A stretch of 6,297 bases of DNA from Prevotella sp. UBA4268 (GTDB lineage: Bacteria > Bacteroidota > Bacteroidia > Bacteroidales > Bacteroidaceae), in assembly GCA_002395135.1 (NCBI GenBank), contig DGWC01000053.1, positions 1 to 6,297 of the forward strand. The letters are read 5' to 3'. Below the pieces are notes generated by a model. That model did no database searches, was not told where the DNA came from, and worked only from the letters and a program-made list of their open reading frames with translations. The position numbers and the translations under genes are program-made. Shown here one piece after another: positions 1 through 4,783 of the stretch (positions are counted from its first letter, which is position 1; every line of letters starts with the position of its first letter).

Positions 1-43
1 ATCTACTTCAGAAAGTTGAATTAAAAACCTTTAAGTCAAGTTT

Positions 44-65
44 GCAAAAGTGCAAAAGTGCAAAA
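44..65. repeat. Tandem octamer GCAAAAGT (2.75 copies) after the primase gene
   Basis: GCAAAAGT at 44-51 and 52-59 is followed by GCAAAA at 60-65. It lies 15 nt beyond the stop of the 863-residue gene and reads ACTTTTGC in the direction of transcription. The rest of 1-79 shows no gene, and no terminator stem is obvious. Confidence 0.6.
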
Positions 66-79
66 ACTGCGCCTCACCT

Positions 80-2671
80 TTACGGCAGTTCCTGAACCAA
101 TTTCCGATAGGCACCATAGCTCAGTTTCTCTATGAGACCATCGGCTTTCAGGCGCTTCAGAGCACGCGACGTTGCCGAGTCATTTGTATTGAAACAGTCC
201 TTAAACTGCTGCGTCTTAAACTCGTCGGGCAACTTTCGGAAACATTCATCATAGCGGGTGGTACGGCGACGCTGCACGAACTCTTTGTTCTGGTCGGCGA
301 AGTAGTTAAATGCCATTTCGCCAAAGAAGAACTGCTGGCAGCGGTACTGAATCTCCATAGCCAGTCGGCACAAACGGCGGTCTCTTTCGTCTATCGCCAG
401 GCTTCGAGACTCCTGCCATTCATCCCAATGGCGCATCAGGATGAAGGGTAGAGAGATGCCTATGCCGTAGTACGGAATTCGCTTCAGCAAAGTTCTGTCT
501 GCCTTATCCGCATTAAACTCAGCAATCTCCAAATGGCTGGTCTGCCACTCGTAAGTCTCATCGTTCAGCGGTTCTATAGGCAACTCCCCCTCTACCTTGT
601 CGAGTCGGTAAGCCCACGTCTTCAACGTCTCGTCCTGGTCATCCTGCAACTCCTGATGCCGCTTTGCCGTGCCCTTGTCGGGCAGGGGTATCACAGCCAG
701 TCGCGTGCTCAGACCTGTACCAAAATTCCTTTGTGAGACCTTGCGATGTAGGGCATAAGGTGTCCCGGTATATACAAAGTTCCAAAAAACCTTGAACATC
801 GCTGTGACACTTTCCGAATTGGCATACATCTGGCCATCCGTCTCGTTGTGGTACGACTTGATTTCCAGAATCTCACGGTCCTTGTAGTCGCCGCCCTTGT
901 TCTGACGGGTCACGTTGTCAAGCTCAGCATCAAACGAGAACATGTGAAGATTCAAGGGCTGTCCCTGAACCGTCTCGACAGCCGCCATCATGTGACGTAT
1001 AAACTCACCGGTAGCCGTTCTTGCAGGATGCACCCTGATGCCCACAACGGGCTTCTTCAGTGCCTCACCCTTCTGGGCCTTTGTCGAGGTGCTGCGTTCC
1101 GTTCGACCTTCCTTGTAACGGTTCACCGCTTCAATCAGACCTTGATCGGCCTGAATCATCGGGTCGCAGATTTTGAAGTAGAACTTCTCAATCACGTTCT
1201 TACCAGCTCCCGGGTCGCCAATGATGAAGATGCAATAGTTCAATCTACGCACAATCTCAGGTTCGTACCAGAAGTGATACCACGAGCGGGTCATCAGCGT
1301 ACCAAACATAGCAGCACTGGAGAACCAAACCGCAGGCAACTTGTGCGGATGCACATTCAGGAACAGCTCTTTCAAGCAGGGGTAATACTCTGCCATCTCC
1401 AGCAGCTCCTCTGCCCACTTATCCAGCGGCAGCACTCCGTAAACGTCGTTGTCAGCACTCGGGGACTGACCCAGCTGTGCGGAACTTGTGGAGCACTGGG
1501 GGTCTGCCCCCTGTGTGCTGGCCCCGCTCTTCCGTAGAGCCTCCATCACCTCCTCTGGCTTCTTCTGCTTATACCGCCAGCCCATTATCGAACTGACTGT
1601 TCCTGCCACATCCTCACCCTCGGCAGCAAGGTCTTGCACCCAGGGCAACGTCATCACCACCTCGGTAATCTTGGTAGGATTCTTACCAATCAAGTATCGA
1701 AGATGATCCGTCAGCTCCACCAGCGTGTCGTGTCGATGATTGGCGAGGTTCCTGCCCTCCATCCAAGCCTCGATGATTTTCTGGATCGGCACATCATTGT
1801 ACTTGACGCTGGGGTCAGGCCCCAAAGTCAAGTCCTTTACTTCGGGGCCTGGCCCCAGAGTAAAGTTTTCCTTCGCACTCTGTGAATGACCGTCTCGATA
1901 TAGAGCATCATATCGCTCACCAAACGCCTTGTTCTCATACGTAAACAGTTTTTCTTCGTTAATCAATAAAATGTCCTCACGTGTAGTCAAAAAGGCACCC
2001 CTCGAAGCGTCGCGGCAAACAGAGTCAGGCGTCAGACCGAACTTCTCACCTCCAAGTTTCTCTGCAAAAACCTTCTGATTATCAATCAGATTGTATTGCG
2101 GGTCGGCAATGAAGATGACCTTCAGCCCATGTCCCGACGGTGTGACGTAAACCAGCAGCACACGGGCCTTGTCCTCGTCGCTAAGCAGCGAGTAGGCTTC
2201 AGCCCAAACCTCCCTGACATCGCCCTCAATGTGGTCAAAGTCTATCACACACAACCCGTTCAGCCTGCATGCCGCCTGCTTTCTCCAGCAACCCAGTTTA
2301 CCGCTTGCAGAAACGGTCTCGATATAAGTTGCAATGAAAATCACAAACGGCAGCGACTTCTTCAGAGAGTCGCAATAGGTCTGGAGCTTTTTCTCGATGG
2401 TGAGAGCCTTAAACACCTCACCCTTCGTCTTACCTCCAGCCACACGCTTCTTGCTCGCCTCCTGCCCCTGGCAGAACTTCTGAAAATTCTCGTCCCCGGT
2501 CCACTGCGCCAACAACTCCGCATCCCCCTCAAGAATGGAGGGCAGTGCCTCCCTGAGCTTACGGTGTTGAGTCGTAAGCCACTTAGTCTGGGCACTGTCC
2601 ACCAAACTGTTGAAGACTGCAGCGGTCACTATGGCTGTGGGCAAATCGAATCGCTGTTGATTACAAAACAT
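80..2671 (-). CDS. BT4734-like (VirE_N) primase domain + DUF3987 P-loop helicase-like protein
   Basis: 863 residues, probably a primase-helicase of a mobile element, acting on DNA in the cytoplasm. Residues ~95-245 look like the BT4734-like N-terminal domain, related to archaeo-eukaryotic primases. Visible motifs are IDFDH (D144, D146), PSGHGLK (S179/H181, the s-x-H motif) and PDSVCRDASR (D216, D221, R224). Residues ~292-380 form a helical, PriCT-like linker. Residues ~411-700 are DUF3987-like: Walker A GDPGAGKN (485-492, N instead of S/T), a Walker B-like FSFDAELD (D581, E583), TGTP (635-638) and a possible arginine finger GLSTR (R657). Residues ~806-858 resemble a winged helix. The start at 2671 is the only ATG before the primase domain and overlaps the upstream gene by 43 bp, suggesting coupling. 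Both linkers (271-289 and 387-406) are encoded by GC-rich palindromic repeats. The domain calls are from recalled family patterns; the biochemical role is inferred. Confidence 0.88.
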   Translation of the reverse strand: MFCNQQRFDLPTAIVTAAVFNSLVDSAQTKWLTTQHRKLREALPSILEGDAELLAQWTGDENFQKFCQGQEASKKRVAGGKTKGEVFKALTIEKKLQTYCDSLKKSLPFVIFIATYIETVSASGKLGCWRKQAACRLNGLCVIDFDHIEGDVREVWAEAYSLLSDEDKARVLLVYVTPSGHGLKVIFIADPQYNLIDNQKVFAEKLGGEKFGLTPDSVCRDASRGAFLTTREDILLINEEKLFTYENKAFGERYDALYRDGHSQSAKENFTLGPGPEVKDLTLGPDPSVKYNDVPIQKIIEAWMEGRNLANHRHDTLVELTDHLRYLIGKNPTKITEVVMTLPWVQDLAAEGEDVAGTVSSIMGWRYKQKKPEEVMEALRKSGASTQGADPQCSTSSAQLGQSPSADNDVYGVLPLDKWAEELLEMAEYYPCLKELFLNVHPHKLPAVWFSSAAMFGTLMTRSWYHFWYEPEIVRRLNYCIFIIGDPGAGKNVIEKFYFKICDPMIQADQGLIEAVNRYKEGRTERSTSTKAQKGEALKKPVVGIRVHPARTATGEFIRHMMAAVETVQGQPLNLHMFSFDAELDNVTRQNKGGDYKDREILEIKSYHNETDGQMYANSESVTAMFKVFWNFVYTGTPYALHRKVSQRNFGTGLSTRLAVIPLPDKGTAKRHQELQDDQDETLKTWAYRLDKVEGELPIEPLNDETYEWQTSHLEIAEFNADKADRTLLKRIPYYGIGISLPFILMRHWDEWQESRSLAIDERDRRLCRLAMEIQYRCQQFFFGEMAFNYFADQNKEFVQRRRTTRYDECFRKLPDEFKTQQFKDCFNTNDSATSRALKRLKADGLIEKLSYGAYRKLVQELP
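1454..1511. repeat. Two further GGGG-x-CCCC units in the second linker of the primase gene
   Basis: AGCACTCGGGGACTGACCC (1454-1472) and AGCACTGGGGGTCTGCCCC (1492-1510) are direct repeats 38 bp apart with 3 mismatches in 19. The second contains the perfect palindrome GGGGG-TCTG-CCCCC (1498-1511). They encode the low-complexity segment 387-406, just before the P-loop domain. Confidence 0.6.
1808..1860. repeat. Two GGGG-x-CCCC palindromic units in the first linker of the primase gene
   Basis: TGGGG-TCAGG-CCCCA lies at 1810-1824 and GGGGCC-T-GGCCCC at 1844-1856. On the coding strand they form direct repeats that translate to TLGPGPEVK and TLGPDPSVK (residues 271-279 and 282-290). They separate the primase-like domain from the helical linker. 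The palindromes look like REP-type elements used as coding sequence. Confidence 0.65.
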
Positions 2672-3162
2672 TTGTCAATCTTGCTTGTCAGGTTGTACAG
2701 CTCTCTCCTTACGTCTATCAGTCCTTTAGCCTCGAATGTGAGCCAGGCCACCACCTTGTGCTCCTTTGCCGCAAAGCGCACCTTCACGTAGGGTTCATCC
2801 AACAGGAACTCCCCCTCAAGCATCTGCGGCTCCTCAATCTGAATGTCCTTAGTCAGCTTCGCCAGCTCCTTGTGAAAGAAAGCAGCCTTATCCGGCACAT
2901 CCTCAGGACACTTCAACTCAATGCAAGTCAGCGGATTCTTACCGTTGGTAACATACCGCTTACTCTTACCCACCTTCTTCACGTCTTTTTGTGACGGCTC
3001 TCCCTGAGCTTGTGGGTCAACCTCAATCGAACCGTCATCATAGATACGGGTGTTCGACTTAAACGACTTCTGCAGCTTCCTGCGTGAAGAACTCTTAACT
3101 CTTAATTCTTCACTCTTAACTTGATTCATCTCTTCCATAAGTTCAAGATATTCTAAAGTCAT
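2629..3162 (-). CDS. Hypothetical protein of the primase operon (177 aa)
   Basis: I do not recognise this family. I chose the ATG at 3162 because it overlaps the stop of the upstream 97-residue gene as ATGA, a sign of coupled translation. The frame stays open for 30 codons further upstream, but that part lies wholly inside the neighbouring gene. The protein is soluble and charged, with no signal peptide or membrane segment. Residues 16-25 (KSEELRVKSS) are encoded by a tandem heptad DNA repeat. The region from ~60 to 165 is lysine- and glutamate-rich with alternating hydrophobic strands and looks like a compact domain. The last 14 codons overlap the start of the 863-residue primase-helicase gene. 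Its position between an SSB-like gene and the primase suggests an accessory replication role, but this rests on context only. Confidence 0.75.
   Translation of the reverse strand: MTLEYLELMEEMNQVKSEELRVKSSSRRKLQKSFKSNTRIYDDGSIEVDPQAQGEPSQKDVKKVGKSKRYVTNGKNPLTCIELKCPEDVPDKAAFFHKELAKLTKDIQIEEPQMLEGEFLLDEPYVKVRFAAKEHKVVAWLTFEAKGLIDVRRELYNLTSKIDKCFVINSDSICPQP
3090..3124. repeat. Tandem heptad repeat (AACTCTT type) inside a coding region
   Basis: AACTCTT at 3090-3096 is followed by AACTCTT, AATTCTT and CACTCTT, then a partial copy (AACTTGA) to 3124. Three heptads make 21 nt, so the repeat keeps one frame open and encodes KSEELRVKSS (residues 16-25 of the 177-residue protein). I recall similar A/G-rich heptad repeats scattered between genes in Bacteroidales genomes; that is memory, not a search. 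Confidence 0.7.
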
Positions 3163-3452
3163 GCCATCGCTATCTTGTCGATATAGATTGTCGTAGCCTG
3201 CATCTGTTCTCCAGTCTGCTGAGACATCCAGTCTCTGACAACCATGGAGCACTGCACCCTGTAGAAATAGTTCTTGTCGTACATCGGACAGTTAACAGCC
3301 CGTTCGCCTGTCACCTCGCCCAAGAACGTGTCGATACCATCAGTCAGTTTGAAGGTAACGGCATTCATCACCTTTTCCTGACCACTCTTCTTGTCGGTGT
3401 ACTTTCGTGTAGAAAGTGCCGACTGATCCAAAATCCTAACAGTCTTTTCCAT
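3159..3452 (-). CDS. Small conserved-looking protein, possibly OB-fold/SSB-like (97 aa)
   Basis: This 97-residue protein has a run of predicted beta-strands: KTVRILDQSAL, AVTFKLTDGIDTFLGEV, YFYRVQCSMVVRDW and QATTIYIDKIA. Strand content, length and a position just ahead of a primase-helicase are what one expects of a small single-stranded-DNA-binding OB-fold protein, but I see no diagnostic SSB motif and no acidic C-terminal tip (it ends KIAMA). The ATG at 3452 follows a 48-bp A/T-rich gap after the 90-residue gene. The stop TGA overlaps the next start as ATGA. The alternative is simply an uncharacterised Bacteroidales protein. The gene call is firm; the OB-fold idea is inference. Confidence 0.75.
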   Translation of the reverse strand: MEKTVRILDQSALSTRKYTDKKSGQEKVMNAVTFKLTDGIDTFLGEVTGERAVNCPMYDKNYFYRVQCSMVVRDWMSQQTGEQMQATTIYIDKIAMA

Positions 3453-3500
3453 TTCTTTAAACCTGTTACAATTTACAAACCTTATCCTTGATCTTCTTCC

Positions 3501-3773
3501 TTACTTCAAACCTTGCATCATCGCCTTGGCTTGGATTTCAGCCTCCAGCAGGGTGATGAATTTATTCAGTGCGTCCTTATGACCTGCCGCCATCTGAGCG
3601 TCCACCACGTCGAACACCGTCTTTGCCAGCGCATACAGCGCCACCATTGCCGATTCCTCGCCAGCGACCTCCTCCACTATCTTCAGCGATAGCTTGCGGC
3701 TCAGTTCGTCACTCTTCGTCATAATCGCATTCACACGATGGTACATAGCCATCATCTTCTTTTCTTTCTTCAT
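3501..3773 (-). CDS. Small helical hypothetical protein (90 aa)
   Basis: This 90-residue protein is predicted almost entirely helical, rich in Ala, Met, Lys and Glu (for example EEVAGEESAMVALYALAKTV and ALNKFITLLEAEIQAKAMM). It has no signal peptide and no true membrane helix. Start choice is uncertain because Met occurs at residues 1, 7, 8 and 10. The ATG at 3773 overlaps, as ATGA, the stop of the frameshifted reading of the gene upstream. It also sits 16 bp after the TAA (3790-3792) of the intact-looking frame of that same gene. I do not recognise the family. Its place as a small gene in the primase operon suggests an accessory or regulatory protein, but nothing in the sequence shows this. 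Confidence 0.7.
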   Translation of the reverse strand: MKKEKKMMAMYHRVNAIMTKSDELSRKLSLKIVEEVAGEESAMVALYALAKTVFDVVDAQMAAGHKDALNKFITLLEAEIQAKAMMQGLK

Positions 3774-3789
3774 ATTGCTTTTGTTGTTT

Positions 3790-3997
3790 TTAAATGTCCT
3801 TGCCTTTTCCTTTTATCAAACTCCTTATGAATTCCAGACCTTTTTGAGTCCAGACGAGATAGGTCTGACGTTTCTTTTTCCCGTCCTTCGTTGAGTAGTA
3901 GATGAAGAGCCTGTCGTGCGTCAGCCCCAGCCCCTCGTATCAAATCCTTATTATGTATTTCCTGTTTCATATTCATAAATTTAAATAATGTACGCAT
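3790..3997 (-). pseudogene. KilA-C/antirepressor C-terminal-like small gene, frameshifted at a GGGG run
   Basis: The frame from ATG 3997 (or 3976/3970, which follow better leader sequence) reads MNMKQEIHNKDLIRG. It then loses protein-like character and ends at TGA 3770-3772, giving a 75-residue product. From 3939 to 3790 a different frame encodes a far more protein-like stretch: GLTHDRLFIYYSTKDGKKKR, then QTYLVWTQKGLEFIRSLIKG, ending at TAA 3790-3792. Removing one G from the run at 3931-3934 joins the two parts into a 68-residue protein. The W-T-x-K-G-x-E-F-I pattern resembles the end of phage antirepressor KilA-C (ANT) domains, which bind DNA. The gene is first in the operon, so it may be a regulator. 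It could also be a truncated remnant, a sequencing error, or a site of programmed or phase-variable slippage. The frame switch is seen directly; the family is a moderate-confidence recall. Confidence 0.6.
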
Positions 3998-4022
3998 ACA
4001 TGCGTGTGCGTGTACGTGTGTA
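3988..4022. repeat. 35-nt perfect alternating purine-pyrimidine tract
   Basis: From 3988 to 4022 purines and pyrimidines alternate without a break, mostly as TG/CG/TA/CA steps. Such tracts can adopt left-handed Z-DNA under negative supercoiling. It contains a near-palindrome, ACGCAT-AC-ATGCGT (3992-4005). It lies in the predicted leader of the primase operon, just before the likely start codons of the first gene, and overlaps the most upstream candidate ATG (3997). Confidence 0.7.
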
Positions 4023-4035
4023 AGTGTGTAAGTGT
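4018..4035. repeat. Tandem octamer GTGTAAGT (2.25 copies)
   Basis: GTGTAAGT occurs at 4018-4025 and 4026-4033, followed by GT. It reads ACTTACAC on the transcribed minus strand and directly adjoins the alternating tract in the operon leader. No function is evident. Confidence 0.6.
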
Positions 4036-4088
4036 CAACATGTCAAACAGCGCCGCAATCTTTCCCCTTCCAGGATTGGATTGCAGTG

Positions 4089-4096
4089 CAAAGGTA
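4089..4096 (-). promoter_or_regulatory. Bacteroidetes -7 element for the primase operon
   Basis: TACCTTTG on the minus strand (4096 to 4089) is an exact TAnnTTTG match. No TTTG stands at the expected -33 position (TATT is nearest), so the promoter may be weak or need an activator. The predicted start near 4082 leaves a leader of about 85-110 nt that contains the tandem octamer and the alternating purine-pyrimidine tract. A 13-bp inverted repeat lies just upstream and could be a control site. Confidence 0.6.
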
Positions 4097-4131
4097 CAAC
4101 AAATATACTATTGAATATCAGGTGCTTACAC

Positions 4132-4175
4132 GATTTCTCCCGACCATTCCTAGTCGGAAACAGTCGGGAGAAATC
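4132..4175. repeat. Perfect 13-bp inverted repeat with 18-nt loop
   Basis: GATTTCTCCCGAC at 4132-4144 is the exact reverse complement of GTCGGGAGAAATC at 4163-4175. The loop holds another GTCGG (4153-4157) that could pair with CCGAC (4140-4144) instead, so two alternative stems are possible. No T-run follows on either strand, so it is a poor intrinsic terminator. It sits just upstream of the second promoter, which fits a protein-binding site better. It could still act as a transcript-end structure for the 169-residue gene. Confidence 0.65.
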
Positions 4176-4232
4176 ATGCAAAAACCAGTCTACAAAGGGC
4201 TTTTGCTATAGGTCGGAAATGGTCGGAAGAAA
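4140..4232. repeat. Array of CCGAC/GTCGG boxes with 10-bp spacing
   Basis: GTCGG begins at 4153, 4163, 4212 and 4222, giving two pairs each exactly 10 bp apart. One copy in the opposite orientation (CCGAC) lies at 4140-4144. The stretches 4153-4173 and 4212-4232 are 21-nt direct repeats with 3 mismatches. The second pair overlaps the last codons of the 169-residue gene. One-helical-turn spacing suggests side-by-side protein binding, such as an operator or iteron-like site. Confidence 0.6.
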
Positions 4233-4715
4233 ATTGGCTATCTCGTCAGCATCGGCAGAATATTCTTTCCTGGGCTTTGATAATTTGAGTGGTTCGCCCT
4301 GTTTGGTGAAACATTGCGATGCCAGTTCGTTCATTCTGACTACTGTCAGTTGCTTCGACTCCAGCAGGTTGCCGTGAATCTTGGTAAGCATCAGCCGTGC
4401 AGTCTCAACAGTTCTGAGCCATGCGATAGGTTTTACTTCCGCAGGCTGACTGCTGGTGAATCCCATCTGATAGAGCCAACTGTCAAGTTCAGAATCTCGC
4501 TCAATAAAACCCTTGGCAATCAGGAAATCAAACCACTGTTTGCCGACAGCCTCATTATGGTTCTGAGGGAAGTGCTTAGCCTGAGACCCGCTATGTTCCT
4601 CATAACGTGCATGGCGTCCCTCCATGCGTATCTCTCTATCGTCAGCCACGGAGTTTGCTCCGCGACGCTCTATGTACTGCGCTTCATCGCCAGTCATGAT
4701 AATCTTTCTTGCCAT
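4206..4715 (-). CDS. Hypothetical protein with two N-terminal MxGxxAxYxE motifs (169 aa)
   Basis: I cannot name this family. Two motif copies lie at residues 3-19 (RKIIMTGDEAQYIERRG) and 27-43 (REIRMEGRHARYEEHSG), spaced 24 residues. The same motif ends the upstream 421-residue protein. After a short polar linker, residues ~55-150 form a compact, probably helical domain (KQWFDFLIAKGFIERDSELD, then SWLYQMGF and IAWLRTVETARLMLTKIHG). The C-terminal ~20 residues are acidic and polar. There is no signal peptide or membrane segment. The start lies 5 bp after the upstream TAA, so the two genes form one transcription unit and probably act together. The last codons overlap CCGAC boxes that continue into the spacer. 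Motif-mediated contact with its neighbour is inferred, not shown. Confidence 0.78.
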   Translation of the reverse strand: MARKIIMTGDEAQYIERRGANSVADDREIRMEGRHARYEEHSGSQAKHFPQNHNEAVGKQWFDFLIAKGFIERDSELDSWLYQMGFTSSQPAEVKPIAWLRTVETARLMLTKIHGNLLESKQLTVVRMNELASQCFTKQGEPLKLSKPRKEYSADADEIANFLPTISDL

Positions 4716-4783
4716 ATCGCTTATTCAACTATATCATTATTCTCATTGTAAGTCGCATCATTGCCTGTCATTGTGATCTGACG
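4587..4783 (-). repeat. Three coding copies of a 17-residue motif across two adjacent genes
   Basis: The copies are at 4733-4783 (C-terminus of the 421-residue protein), 4659-4709 and 4587-4637 (N-terminus of the 169-residue protein). The invariant positions are R1, I3, M5, G7, A10, Y12 and E14. Nucleotide identity is modest outside the ATGxxxGG core, so this is protein-level conservation rather than a fresh DNA duplication. Confidence 0.7.

Noticed and set aside
1..79. Possible CRISPR-like or iteron array at the left edge
   Set aside because: Only 2.75 copies of an 8-mer with no spacers, so it is a simple tandem repeat.
848..1537. Long plus-strand open frame of 229 codons opposite the primase gene
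   Set aside because: It is a shadow of the well-supported minus-strand gene with its P-loop and other motifs. The translation has no recognisable domain and no promoter.
2096..2791. Plus-strand open frame of 231 codons
   Set aside because: It lies opposite the start of the primase gene and the end of the 177-residue gene, both better supported. The translation is rich in Leu/Gln/Arg in the way antisense frames usually are.
3163..3252. Upstream extension of the 177-residue gene to ATG 3252
   Set aside because: The extra 30 codons lie entirely within the 97-residue gene. The ATG at 3162 overlapping the stop as ATGA is a better start.
3694..3894. Plus-strand open frame of 66 codons, Phe/Leu-rich, looking like a membrane peptide
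   Set aside because: The apparent hydrophobicity comes from reading the A/G-rich start of two minus-strand genes in antisense.
4132..4175. Inverted repeat as an intrinsic terminator
   Set aside because: There is no T-run on either side, and the loop is long (18 nt). A protein-binding site is more likely, although a transcript-end role is not excluded.
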